Below are positions 13,294 to 22,430 of a DNA stretch of 36,450 nt, piece after piece. The number at the start of each line of letters is the position of its first letter. Position 1 is the first letter of the stretch. A model generated the notes under the pieces. That model did no database searches and was not told the origin of the DNA. It was given only the letters and a program-made list of their open reading frames with translations. A program made the translations under genes and the position numbers. Origin of the DNA: Candidatus Methanogaster sp. (GTDB taxonomy: Archaea; Halobacteriota; Methanosarcinia; Methanosarcinales; Methanogasteraceae); the NCBI GenBank assembly GCA_003194445.1, contig PQXF01000028.1, positions 1 to 36,450 on the forward strand, read 5' to 3'.

Positions 13294-14673
13294 TCAAAAA
13301 TCATCCAGGTCATAAACAAAAAATCCCTTCCCCCTGAGTTCACACTTTCCTTCAATTTTCTTTGCTACAATCCCAAAATACTCCTTGCGCACATCGTTAT
13401 TCCACTGCACAAACCTTGATTTCCTTTTCAACTCTTCCAGAATGTTGCTTGCTTTTCTTTCGCTCAAATGTTTCCATTTGCATTCCACAAAAAGAATTTC
13501 GTTTACGTTTCCGTTCAAACAAATCGCATCGATCTCAAGTTCCATCCTCTTTCCAGCATCCCTATAAAACCCCCACCATCTGCCGGTTTTTGTGGCTGAA
13601 AATGGACACAGATATCTAAGCACCTCCTCCCGCACAAGTTTTTCGAATTTTCTGCCCACGTACATATTGAAATCCCTTTCCAACATATCTTCAACGCTTC
13701 TTGTTTCTCCTATCTCGATATCAGACCTGTTGGGCTCAAAGAACAAAAAATAGAAATCGAAAAAGTTATCCTCTATGGTGTAAAGAGTTTTTTTACTTTT
13801 TATCTCGGTTACAGGGATTTCTTTTTTTATTATGCCAATCCTCATCAGTGATTTCAGATACCGGTCCATATCGGATGCTTTGATTATAGATCTATCCGAG
13901 ATCTCTGCAACCCTTGTGCGCCCCGAAGCCATTGCCGATAAGATGTTTTTGTAAATATCCGGTTCTCTAAACTCCTCTTTTAGAAGGAAATCCACTTCTT
14001 CATAGAGCATTCCTCTCTTCGACAGAATCTGTTCCTTTGCGTTTTCAAGCGCAGATTTTTCTGCGTCAAACTTCTCGAGATAAAACGGGACGCCTCCTAA
14101 AATAGAATATATTTGTATGATCTCTTCTTTTGAACTTTTTGGAAAAAATTCCTTAAGATGCTTGAATTTAAGATGCTTAACCTTTATATGTCCCGTTTTT
14201 CTACCATAGAGCGGATTTTTATACCCAAGCAGTTCTTCCATCATGCTTATGGAAGATCCGCAGATCACAAGCATCATCTTCTCATTTTTCAAAACGCAAT
14301 CAATGACCTGCTGAAACAATGACGGAACCGCACCATCCTTTTCAACAAGGTAGGGAAACTCATCGAAAATGATTACAAGTTTTTCTTTCGCTTTTGACAC
14401 TATGTAAGAAAATATTTCCTCAAGATCTTCCGAAGCAATCTCCGGTTCTCTGAAAAATCTTGCAACTTGCTTTTTAAATCTTTGAACGTTTGTGGCAGTC
14501 CCTGCTTTGTTGCATAAAAAGTACACGTGGGGAACCTCTTTCACGAAATTCTTCAAGAGTTCAGTCTTTCCAATCCGTCTTCTGCCGTAGATTACAATAA
14601 AATCAAAATCTTCTTTACCGTACCGCTCCTTTAAGAAGTCCAGTTCTTCTTCTCTGTCTATAAATAGGAACAT
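13294..14673 (-). CDS. Archaeal AAA ATPase with DUF234 nuclease-like domain
   Basis: The start at 14673 gives MFLFIDREEELDFLKERYG and has AAGGATC immediately upstream plus a TATA-like TTTATATG; the longer open frame (to 14733) is not needed. Walker A is GRRRIGKTELL (about residues 30-40) and Walker B is LVIIFDEFPYL. A winged-helix region follows, and the C-terminal DUF234 part has the PD-(D/E)XK-like pattern ELEIDAICLNGN then ILFVECKW. This family is abundant in archaeal genomes, and a role in mobile DNA or defence is suspected but not settled. It is a single gene on the minus strand directly left of array 2. Confidence 0.85.
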   Translation of the reverse strand: MFLFIDREEELDFLKERYGKEDFDFIVIYGRRRIGKTELLKNFVKEVPHVYFLCNKAGTATNVQRFKKQVARFFREPEIASEDLEEIFSYIVSKAKEKLVIIFDEFPYLVEKDGAVPSLFQQVIDCVLKNEKMMLVICGSSISMMEELLGYKNPLYGRKTGHIKVKHLKFKHLKEFFPKSSKEEIIQIYSILGGVPFYLEKFDAEKSALENAKEQILSKRGMLYEEVDFLLKEEFREPDIYKNILSAMASGRTRVAEISDRSIIKASDMDRYLKSLMRIGIIKKEIPVTEIKSKKTLYTIEDNFFDFYFLFFEPNRSDIEIGETRSVEDMLERDFNMYVGRKFEKLVREEVLRYLCPFSATKTGRWWGFYRDAGKRMELEIDAICLNGNVNEILFVECKWKHLSERKASNILEELKRKSRFVQWNNDVRKEYFGIVAKKIEGKCELRGKGFFVYDLDDF

Positions 14674-14767
14674 GATCCTTATATTTACGTTCCTAACATA
14701 TAAACCTTTCAGAGTACTTGCAGGTGTCCACATTCATTGAATCGGGAAATAAAAGGAAGAAAAAAAT

Positions 14768-16308
14768 GTTTCAATCCCCTATTAAGCGGGTCTGGTCTTC
14801 ACACCCTGCGGGTGAAAGGGTGTGTTTCACAGCAGATATTCATGTTTCAATCCCCTATTAAGCGGGTCTGGTCTTCACACATAGATGGGTATATGTAGAA
14901 AATGTGGTGAGAGCAAAGATCTTGTTTCAATCCCCTATTGAGCGGGTCTGGTCTTCACACTCCGGAAATAAATTCCCGGAGAAAGGTCAAGGAATTGAAG
15001 GTTTCAATCCCCTATTAAGCGGGTCTGGTCTTCACACATTGCTCCCTAGCGGTGGGCATGTTCCCGTAGGCATTCTCGGTTTCAATCCCCTATTAAGCGG
15101 GTCTGGTCTTCACACGAAAGTGAATATAGTAGATATTTTGAGGTGGATGATCATGTTTCAATCCCCTATTAAGCGGGTCTGGTCTTCACACTCCACGAAT
15201 GGCACAGGGTGGAGGAGTTATAACTCTCCGTTTCAATCCCCTATTAAGCGGGTCTGGTCTTCACACTGAGAAATCTCCGATAGTTAGTCCCACCACAGGA
15301 AGGTGTTTCAATCCCCTATTAAGCGGGTCTGGTCTTCACACATAGAAACGAATAACCTTTAAGGAGGGATAAAATGAGTTTCAATCCCCTATTAAGCGGG
15401 TCTGGTCTTCACACGTGGAAAAATACTACAACGGTTCGAAGAGACGCAGAACTGTTTCAATCCCCTATTAAGCGGGTCTGGTCTTCACACGAATATAATA
15501 ACGGAAAGAAACAAAGCAAGAGACACTGCGTTTCAATCCCCTATTAAGCGGGTCTGGTCTTCACACAAACGGAGTTTGACAGAGGGGCGAGGAATTTCTT
15601 CCCCGTTTCAATCCCCTATTAAGCGGGTCTGGTCTTCACACTAGAAGAGTCACAAGACGATAGAAAAGAAAAAGTTCTTGTTTCAATCCCCTATTAAGCG
15701 GGTCTGGTCTTCACACTCAACTTTTCACTCCTTCACAATATCAAGTTTTTTCTGTTTCAATCCCCTATTAAGCGGGTCTGGTCTTCACACATAGAAGAGA
15801 ATGCTGGATTAAAAGTTACCTTTGAACCAGAGTTTCAATCCCCTATTAAGCGGGTCTGGTCTTCACACATGTCACGATTGAAGTGACTGAAGAACAGTAT
15901 TTCTTGTTTCAATCCCCTATTAAGCGGGTCTGGTCTTCACACGAAAGTTACCTTTGAACCAGAAAAGCTTGGCAATCATGTGTTTCAATCCCCTATTAAG
16001 CGGGTCTGGTCTTCACACGCGACTGACGAAGCAGGGCAGGATTCTACTTTGGAGTTGTTTCAATCCCCTATTAAGCGGGTCTGGTCTTCACACGAAATAG
16101 GAGACTGGGTCAAAGAAAACGTCCCAAATGTTTCAATCCCCTATTAAGCGGGTCTGGTCTTCACACTCACAATGCATCGATGCAATCGATATACTGCATG
16201 TTTCAATCCCCTATTAAGCGGGTCTGGTCTTCACACGTAACTAGAAGAAAGCTCAGCTCTAGCGTAGGAGTGTTTCAATCCCCTATTAAGCGGGTCTGGT
16301 CTTCACAC
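14768..16308 (-). CRISPR. CRISPR array 2, 21 repeats / 20 spacers
   Basis: A 37-bp repeat, GTTTCAATCCCCTATTAAGC then GGGTCTGGTCTTCACAC, recurs every 70-80 bp with spacers of 33-43 bp. The third repeat (14924) has TTGAGC instead of TTAAGC. The high-coordinate end adjoins a leader homologous to that of array 1, so the crRNA precursor is made from the minus strand. Two spacers (15791-15831 and 15943-15981) overlap by 20 bases of a common target. The spacer at 15342-15377 contains a stop codon, AAGGAGGG and ATG in translation-start spacing. Confidence 0.98.
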
Positions 16309-16845
16309 CCCATCGGTTTTCGGCTAATTTCCCGAAAATGGAAGTCCGATTTCAGGTGGTTATTCTTCATTTCATTGCAGGACACACCTGCATTATATTA
16401 GTAGATTTGACCACATATAAGCTTTGCGATAATCAACCATAATCACTAAATTATACCCCAGCCCCCATAATACCAAAATCGCAAATAGCACATATTTTTA
16501 CAATTAAGCCATTCTCTGCACTGCGTAGCTCTGCGATAATCGACCTCACATTTGTACTCGAATTTCCATGATATAAGAAGCAAAAATAACAAGTATTTTC
16601 ACTATTCGCCCATTCTCCACACTGCATATATTTGCGATAACCCCGAATGTTTCCATCCCCTGTCGCGACTATCGCAAATATGGATTAAATAGAAACATCT
16701 TCATTCTAGAGAATATCTTATTCAAAAAATATTCCGCATCATCCCAACCCCTATACTGCCAGACCCCCCCCAACCTGGCGTACACTCCTTACCAACGACC
16801 GTGATTCCGGAGGCTTCGCCCCACACACAGCCAGAAGCCTCCCAA
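16309..16845 (-). promoter_or_regulatory. Leader of array 2, homologous to leader 1
   Basis: No gene is present. Boxes of the TTTGCGATAAT type lie at 16433-16443, about 16478-16486, 16532-16540, 16631-16640 and 16671-16679. At the repeat junction there is an inverted repeat, CCATCGGTTTTCGG (16310-16323) with CCCGAAAATGG (16331-16341), in the same position as the one beside array 1. The part near the array aligns with leader 1 in the strings CATAATCACTAAATTATA and GCGTAGCTCTGCGATAATC. Confidence 0.82.
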
Positions 16846-18123
16846 TCATCGCAATATCTCGCTCCCCGGCAGCTGTTCCATCGTCAGATCCACCCCGATC
16901 CCTCCGGATGCTTCCATTATGAACCCTCCCAGACTATCCGCCACCAGATGATAATCCCGCGCACCCATCGGGATCAGACCGTGCGCGCCGATGGATGAGT
17001 TCCGCCGGGTCAGGGCATCTATGATCCGCACCTCCCTCTCCTTAAACGTTCGCCCTATCGGATCCTTAAGCTTTGATAGAAGCTCATAATCATTCCGCAG
17101 CCCAAGAATCAGTTTATCACCCCTGAGGTGTTCTTTATACTCGTCTCTGAGATTTTTTGGGAGTTGATTTAATCTCAGATCGTCAGTCTGATATCCATAC
17201 TCCTTCTCCAACCTGATCTGGGCAAAAAGTTCTGTTGCACGGTACAATCGGGAGATGGCATCATCATAATGCTTCTGAATTGCCCTTCGCTCTGCATTCT
17301 TGAGTAAGTCCGGGACCAGTTCATAACCGGTAGCTCTGATCGTTCCAAGAATCTTCTTTGCGTGGATGATGTAAGGTGCGAATTTTCTGCCATAAGGCTC
17401 AAGCAACTCCAGTGCCGCCTCATGACGGAATCTGTCCCACAGGTCGAAAGCTTCGCAGATCACCTTTGTCTCAATCAATCGATCCCGCAGCGATCCTTCT
17501 ATTGGTCGGTGAAGCATCTCTGAGATGGAACTGGCAACGAACGCATAATAGTGGTTCTCCAGCGGCTCTCTCTGCGATTCCAACCGGTTCTGATAGAAGA
17601 TGCTCCACTTATCTATGACCACTGGCACGTCCCCTGACCGTACATGGATCAGATCCCGCCTTGGACCGACATTCAAAGAGAGATCCCACTGCTCCGTCAT
17701 GACGCCTACCAGCGCCATTGCTGCCGACATCGTCTTGGTACCGCCGGTGTAGTTAGCGATTATCTGGCAGTCCTCATGCACCACTTCTATCTGTTCTGCC
17801 AGTTCGAGCAACCGCCGGTAACATACGTTCAGATCATCCGGGTTATCGACGGCGACGATCTCATACTGGTCTTTCGCAAGTCCGGCTTGAAATGCAATCG
17901 CTCTTCCTTTGGGATCACCTATATAGTGGATATGCCCACATTCCGGGCACTTGGTTCTTCTCTTATCGCCACAGGGGTCTCCCGGACCATCTATGGTCTT
18001 TTCACTACCCCTGGGTCCGGAAGAGCAGAAGAAGTAGACGAAGTCCGGGTTATGTTCCTTTATCGCGTTTACGATCGGGTCCGCGGAACCGCCGACCGAG
18101 ACCAGTAGTATTCTATTCAGCAT
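16846..18123 (-). CDS. CARF-HEPN ribonuclease (TIGR02710/Csm6-like)
   Basis: The start at 18123 is favoured because AGGAG lies six bases upstream; an upstream TTG (18138) is less likely. The N-terminal CARF domain begins LNRILLVSVGGSADPIVNAI and contains NYTGGTKTMSAAM at about 124-136, the ligand loop. A zinc-like insert (TKCPECGHIHY) sits in the first half of CARF. The C-terminal helical part has RNSSIGAH at about residues 374-381, fitting the HEPN R-x(4-6)-H nuclease motif. Such proteins bind cyclic oligoadenylate made by Cas10 and then cut RNA. It is the last gene of the long cas operon, next to leader 2. Confidence 0.85.
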   Translation of the reverse strand: MLNRILLVSVGGSADPIVNAIKEHNPDFVYFFCSSGPRGSEKTIDGPGDPCGDKRRTKCPECGHIHYIGDPKGRAIAFQAGLAKDQYEIVAVDNPDDLNVCYRRLLELAEQIEVVHEDCQIIANYTGGTKTMSAAMALVGVMTEQWDLSLNVGPRRDLIHVRSGDVPVVIDKWSIFYQNRLESQREPLENHYYAFVASSISEMLHRPIEGSLRDRLIETKVICEAFDLWDRFRHEAALELLEPYGRKFAPYIIHAKKILGTIRATGYELVPDLLKNAERRAIQKHYDDAISRLYRATELFAQIRLEKEYGYQTDDLRLNQLPKNLRDEYKEHLRGDKLILGLRNDYELLSKLKDPIGRTFKEREVRIIDALTRRNSSIGAHGLIPMGARDYHLVADSLGGFIMEASGGIGVDLTMEQLPGSEILR

Positions 18124-18181
18124 TTGATTCTCCTGCAATCTCCTACTTTCTGCAACCCCTCTTCAGAGCTATGGCTGCAAA

Positions 18182-18218
18182 GTTTCAATCCCATATACGT
18201 GGATCCGGGCTCTTACAC
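18182..18218 (-). CRISPR. Solo decayed CRISPR repeat
   Basis: A single repeat-like element reads GTTTCAATCCCATATACGTG, then GATCCGGGCTCTTACAC. It lies alone in the 180-bp gap between the helical-repeat gene and the CARF-HEPN gene. The spacing on either side has no second repeat. Confidence 0.6.
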
Positions 18219-18304
18219 TATAATTATCGAAGATATTTTTATAATCTCTTCGGATGCTTGTTGTGATCATCAACGGTGATTCCGATTTCTTGGCATCAGC
18301 ATAT

Positions 18305-19003
18305 TTATCTGTCGGTCTCTGTAATCTGCTTCCTTTTCCTCTTGGTTCTTTTTTTCGTAACTCCTCCGGATTGCATCTTAAATTCCACTTCTCGAATGCC
18401 TAATCTACACCACCCCATGTATTCGAGGTAGTGTTTTCGCCCCTCCTCCATGTCGCGAGAGGGTTTCATCTGCAGGGACTTATCAAAATGCTCGAGCGCT
18501 GTTTTAAGGGTGGAAAGCGCCTTTTTGTAGTTAGAAAGTGCATCATCCAGGTCACCAACCGCATCGGCCGCCCATGCAAGATAATACGGGTGGAATGCCC
18601 CATCCAGATATACGTGACTGAGTGTGTTGTAGTATGCAGCAAGGCCGCCATATTCTCTGGCGACCTCTGCTGCCTCCATTCTGATCGAACTGGCTGCAAG
18701 TGAACACTCCGCAGCTTTTTTCAGACAGTCCGCCCTTTCACCCCCTGATAATGAGATTGCAGCATCAAAAAACTTGCTCGCAAAGACAGCACATCTGTTC
18801 GCCTCTGAATCCCTCAGATTTCCTGTATGAACTACCTTTAGCACCTCTATTTCATCCTGCTTCACCACCTGCTTCAAGAGTGAAATCGACTTGTCATACC
18901 GCTCGATTGCTCTGTCGCTGTTTTCCGTCATAGATGCCTTATCTTTGTATTCTTTCGCTTGTTTTATCTTACGTACCATTACTATTTGTTTCCTCAGGTT
19001 CAT
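18305..19003 (-). CDS. All-helical TPR-like protein, unknown
   Basis: The ATG at 19003 has GAGGTG about six bases upstream and is preferred over a GTG at 19012. The 232-residue product is rich in Ala and Leu helices with TPR-like spacing (AIERYDKSISLLKQ, DALSNYKKALSTLKTALEHF). It ends in a very basic tail, KKRTKRKRKQ. I do not recognise a family. It lies between the DUF2283 gene and the CARF-HEPN RNase on the same strand. A scaffold or RNA-binding role is possible but not shown. Confidence 0.6.
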   Translation of the reverse strand: MNLRKQIVMVRKIKQAKEYKDKASMTENSDRAIERYDKSISLLKQVVKQDEIEVLKVVHTGNLRDSEANRCAVFASKFFDAAISLSGGERADCLKKAAECSLAASSIRMEAAEVAREYGGLAAYYNTLSHVYLDGAFHPYYLAWAADAVGDLDDALSNYKKALSTLKTALEHFDKSLQMKPSRDMEEGRKHYLEYMGWCRLGIREVEFKMQSGGVTKKRTKRKRKQITETDR

Positions 19004-19162
19004 CTTTACCACCTCGATGGAAGTACAAAGACCTTTTTGACTCTACTCTATAATGTTGACTACCTGTGTCATGTGCATGGTTCCGGTTTTTATTTTTTCA
19101 GATAGTTTAGGATCATGCCGCCGCACGCTGTCGACCTGCTGTTGAGTGCAAAGACCCGGGCA

Positions 19163-19402
19163 TTATCCCTTAAATTTCTTACTAACATTTGTTATAGTCA
19201 TTCCAACTATTTTTTCATCTCGAAGTCGCAGGAATACGCCGTCTTCCAGGATATCCGTGTCTGTTGCCCTTTGGGGTCGCTCTAAACTCACGTACAAAAC
19301 ATCCGCTTCGTAATCAAAGTCAAACCATAGATGTTTTGCCCCTATTTTCCTTATGTGCGGTACTGCCTCGAATATTTCCTTTACTGCTGCGATTGCTGCC
19401 AT
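19163..19402 (-). CDS. DUF2283 protein, probable antitoxin partner
   Basis: The 79-residue protein carries the DUF2283 pattern FDYEADVLYVSLERPQRATDT followed by LEDGVFLRLRDEKIVGMTI. An AGGAGG site precedes the ATG. It overlaps the upstream PBECR/RelE-like gene by 22 bp, and DUF2283 genes are commonly paired with such toxins, so an antitoxin role is inferred. The pair is embedded in the cas operon. Confidence 0.75.
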   Translation of the reverse strand: MAAIAAVKEIFEAVPHIRKIGAKHLWFDFDYEADVLYVSLERPQRATDTDILEDGVFLRLRDEKIVGMTITNVSKKFKG

Positions 19403-19701
19403 AGTATCCTCCTTATTAGAAGCTTCCGGACTTTTGTGGTGAAGAAAGCAGTGATTATGAAACCATCGTTCTGTTCTCTCGATTCCTTGTAGATTGCAAG
19501 CATAGCCTTCCTTTTAGAGATAAGTTTTACTGCCCATAATTCATCGTAATCCCCTTCGAATACCCAGCCGGGGTTGGTAACTGTTTCCAGGACGTCAAAG
19601 TAGTAGCCCGCCATATCATCGTGATTTTCTACGATATGAGTCCATCTCCCATCGGTTAACCGGATCGGGATGTCATTTACAGAGTATGTGGTATATGTCA
19701 T
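19381..19701 (-). CDS. Barnase/RelE-like small nuclease toxin candidate
   Basis: The 106-residue protein reads PIRLTDGRWTHIVENHDDM, then VLETVTNPGWVFEGDYDELWA, then DGFIITAFFTTKVRKL. This matches the small family of phage-type Barnase-EndoU-ColicinE5/RelE-like nucleases that often accompany DUF2283 proteins. The conserved His in HIVENH and the Thr/Phe pattern near the end are present. It starts only 3 bp after the cas6 stop codon, so it is probably co-transcribed with cas genes. Confidence 0.7.
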   Translation of the reverse strand: MTYTTYSVNDIPIRLTDGRWTHIVENHDDMAGYYFDVLETVTNPGWVFEGDYDELWAVKLISKRKAMLAIYKESREQNDGFIITAFFTTKVRKLLIRRILWQQSQQ

Positions 19702-19704
19702 ATC

Positions 19705-20643
19705 TCATCCTCTCACGATTTCATATTTTCCAAGACCATAAACCGTTCCTTTGCCAATATGCAGGTATTCGCCAAGCTTCAGGAATAGTAAGAACTCGGT
19801 TAATTCGCCTTCGAAGGTTATTTCGCCTATGAACCCGCCCATCTTTAATTTTTTATCTTGCCGCTGCGAGTAGCGTTCCCAATCATGCCACCATAGATCG
19901 GAGTAGGTGGTAGTGACCTGCTCTTTTGCTCTGTTGATGAGTCCCTTGTAGTCCATATCCCATTTCTCATCGCAATGAACCTCTGCAAGCCACGATGATC
20001 TTCTCAATAGATTTCTCATCAACACCTCAAAATTCAGGTCTTTGGTGAGCTTTCCTTTGTATTTTATTCTTGTGGGGGTGAGAAAGCGAAGGGTGATCCG
20101 GTGATGATCGAGTTGTGATGCCTCGTTTTGTACATCGGTCCGGTCTATCACCTGCGGGCTGTCTTTGATGTGTGAGTTGCCATCGTATATGAGCGTCTCT
20201 TTCCCGCAGCCGATGTTTGTCACACTCTCGATCCGGTATTTGCCTCTGTCTTTTCCTATTCCGATTCTCCCAAGCTCCTCGAACGCGAAGATGAAGTAGG
20301 GTGCATAATCAATCGCCTGACCGATAAGGAGAAGGTGGAGATCCAAATTGTCGTCTCTGCTGTAATGTCGCTTCTCGTTCATGGGCGGCTCAATGATGAA
20401 CGGGTGGGGGAGGTGTGTGTCTTCGGGCGTTTCATCTAACGCCTGTCTGGGCGTCGTCTCAAAGATGTATGTGTAGACGCACCCCTTTACAAGCGGACAT
20501 TTCTCGCATGTTTCGCCCCGGTTTACACACATAACTCGCCTGAGCGCATGACCAAAACCGCCGCGGAAGGTGGAGCCTTTGTAGGGCGGGAGGGAGAGGT
20601 TGCTTGTTGGGCGGATGGTTAATCTGTATTTAGCGAGTTTCAT
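19705..20643 (-). CDS. cas6: Cas6, pre-crRNA endoribonuclease
   Basis: The 312-residue protein matches the archaeal Cas6 RAMP family. It has RGGFGHALRRVMCVNRGETC near residues 27-46, a cysteine cluster (C39, C46, C49, C55) and a TYIFETTP segment. The second ferredoxin-like domain ends with a G-rich loop, LGEYLHIGKGTVYGLGKYEI. Cas6 cuts repeat RNA to leave the 8-nt handle, here predicted ATTGAAAC. A truncated second copy lies 1.8 kb upstream in the operon. This full copy follows the TOPRIM gene by 48 bp and is likely the working enzyme for all three arrays. Confidence 0.93.
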   Translation of the reverse strand: MKLAKYRLTIRPTSNLSLPPYKGSTFRGGFGHALRRVMCVNRGETCEKCPLVKGCVYTYIFETTPRQALDETPEDTHLPHPFIIEPPMNEKRHYSRDDNLDLHLLLIGQAIDYAPYFIFAFEELGRIGIGKDRGKYRIESVTNIGCGKETLIYDGNSHIKDSPQVIDRTDVQNEASQLDHHRITLRFLTPTRIKYKGKLTKDLNFEVLMRNLLRRSSWLAEVHCDEKWDMDYKGLINRAKEQVTTTYSDLWWHDWERYSQRQDKKLKMGGFIGEITFEGELTEFLLFLKLGEYLHIGKGTVYGLGKYEIVRG

Positions 20644-20691
20644 GGGGGTGTTGTTTTCCTTCGCATCCTGCCATCTCTACGGAATTGGATA

Positions 20692-21291
20692 TTACCATTC
20701 CGGTCGAAAGTTTTCCACTGCTTCGATTGCTCGTTTTAAACTTGGTGAATTGCACATAGCCTCCTCCATATCCCAGTACTCTCTGACAAACTGCACTAAA
20801 GAACCATTGTAGTCCGGACCGTGGTCTGCTTCGCTAACCTTTCCCGGAACGATAGCCTCACGTAATTCCCGTTTGTTTGACCTCCTGGCAAGATTGATCA
20901 GATATTCCTTGGGATCGTCAATTTCGTCAACCTTCGCCTGAATCGACGTTCCCTCGATACCAAGAAATTTGACGAAACTGTCGCGATCTGCAAGAACCCA
21001 GGATTCAACCTCTCGTACAGCTACACGAAACAATAACTTAGGATTATGGCGGTGAAACGGCAGCCAATCCTCTATGAGCGTTGGTGCACATTCCTTCCTG
21101 TCAAGGTCTGTCAGTACCAGAACAGGCACCGTTTTTGCGGTTCTATTATATTCATTGATATTCTTCTTGATATAACCGGATCCACGCCCTCTAATCCATA
21201 TATACGTATACTTATCCGGAAGTATCTTTCTGAGAACAGCTCCACTCAAGTCGTCTTCGAATACAACGATGATTGATCTGCTCGAACTCAT
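20692..21291 (-). CDS. TOPRIM-like (DUF4276-type) protein paired with ATPase
   Basis: The 199-residue protein begins SIIVVFEDDLSGAVLRKILP, with an acidic site where TOPRIM folds have Glu, then VLVLTDLDRKE (the DxD element). It continues with RVAVREVESWVLADRDSF, a motif I associate with DUF4276-like proteins encoded next to AAA ATPases. The start overlaps the ATPase stop by 4 bp (ATGA). TOPRIM plus ATPase pairs are typical of OLD/Gabija/PARIS-like defence, and here the pair is inside a type III cas operon. The nuclease activity is inferred. Confidence 0.75.
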   Translation of the reverse strand: MSSSRSIIVVFEDDLSGAVLRKILPDKYTYIWIRGRGSGYIKKNINEYNRTAKTVPVLVLTDLDRKECAPTLIEDWLPFHRHNPKLLFRVAVREVESWVLADRDSFVKFLGIEGTSIQAKVDEIDDPKEYLINLARRSNKRELREAIVPGKVSEADHGPDYNGSLVQFVREYWDMEEAMCNSPSLKRAIEAVENFRPEW

Positions 21292-22430
21292 TTAAGAAGC
21301 CCCAGCTCATGAATGTCCTGCGGCACAATTTCCGGGAGCAAAACTGCGTCCGCTATGGAGAGTCCACCTTCCAGCAAAGCTCGAATCTCCCGAATCGTGG
21401 AAGCTACCCTGACTACAGTCCCGTCATGACCTGGTGAGAGGAGCAGGACCTCCTCGCCGCCAATCCCCTTATCTAATAATAGGTCTGCACTGTGGGTGCT
21501 GAGTATCACCTGCCCCTTCTGCCGACGTAATCTATGTATCAGCGCTGGCAATTTATTGATGATCCCGATATTCAGCGATAGTTCGGGCTCCTCCAGCAGC
21601 AACAAGGAATCTTCGTCCAGCAGAGCCCAGAGTAAACCGATCAATCGCAGGGTGCCATCGGAAAACTGATCTTCGCGTTGCATAGCTCCTTTTTGTTTCC
21701 AGTGTTCATAGATCGCCTCCAGATGCGGGGTGCCTGACTCATCTGTTGTTTCAGTAAGGTGCTTTAATTGTGGAACTGCTATATGTAATGCTTCTTCGAT
21801 CTTTTTCAATCGCAATTTGCGAGTTTCCTTTGGTGTTTTGGAGACTCGCTCCAGAAAGTTCTGTCCGTAGGGGTCATCAGGAATGCCGGGTCCTGAAAAC
21901 GCGGCAGGGTAGCGGATGAGCTGCGGGATGAGATGTAGATACCGGATAGAATTGAAAAATTCGGATATCTCTCTGAAAGGCTGGTTGAGTCCAACCTGTT
22001 CAAGGTGTGTCTGGGTCATGCGTAACTTATCTTTTATGTCATTGTCATCGGGTCGGTTGAGTATCTGCTTGTGTTTCTTCCATACCAGTTCATGCGCAAG
22101 ATACGGATTGCCATAGTCATTCTGTGTGATTCCGATAGCATATCTCCATAGCGTCTCGTTGGTATCAGTCTCTGCAATGGAGACTTCTATCTCGACACTG
22201 GGGCTGCCGCGTGATGTGAGGCTGCGTATTTTGGGGATACCCCCACGGTCGCTTATGGCTTTCTGCAGACTGCCTCCAGGTTTTGCGATATCCCACAGAA
22301 AACGAAACACGTCAAGGAAGTTTGATTTTCCTGAAGCGGTTGGACCGACCAGGAAAACACGGTTGCTCATGTTTACATCGGCTGATTGGAAATTACGCCA
22401 GTTTTTCAGGGTGATGTGATTGACTATCAT
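21288..22430 (-). CDS. AAA ATPase of AAA_21/SMC-like type
   Basis: The 380-residue protein has HITLKNWRNFQSADVNMS, Walker A GPTASGKSNFLD (about residues 29-40), a signature region (DQFSDGTLRLIGLLWAL), Walker B LLLLEEPELSLN and a switch VILSTHSADLL. It is a compact ABC-like ATPase of the kind used by OLD-type nucleases. The start overlaps the truncated cas6 stop and the stop overlaps the TOPRIM start, both by 4 bp. This couples its translation to the cas genes. It differs in sequence from the ATPase at 222-1679. Confidence 0.88.
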   Translation of the reverse strand: MIVNHITLKNWRNFQSADVNMSNRVFLVGPTASGKSNFLDVFRFLWDIAKPGGSLQKAISDRGGIPKIRSLTSRGSPSVEIEVSIAETDTNETLWRYAIGITQNDYGNPYLAHELVWKKHKQILNRPDDNDIKDKLRMTQTHLEQVGLNQPFREISEFFNSIRYLHLIPQLIRYPAAFSGPGIPDDPYGQNFLERVSKTPKETRKLRLKKIEEALHIAVPQLKHLTETTDESGTPHLEAIYEHWKQKGAMQREDQFSDGTLRLIGLLWALLDEDSLLLLEEPELSLNIGIINKLPALIHRLRRQKGQVILSTHSADLLLDKGIGGEEVLLLSPGHDGTVVRVASTIREIRALLEGGLSIADAVLLPEIVPQDIHELGLLK

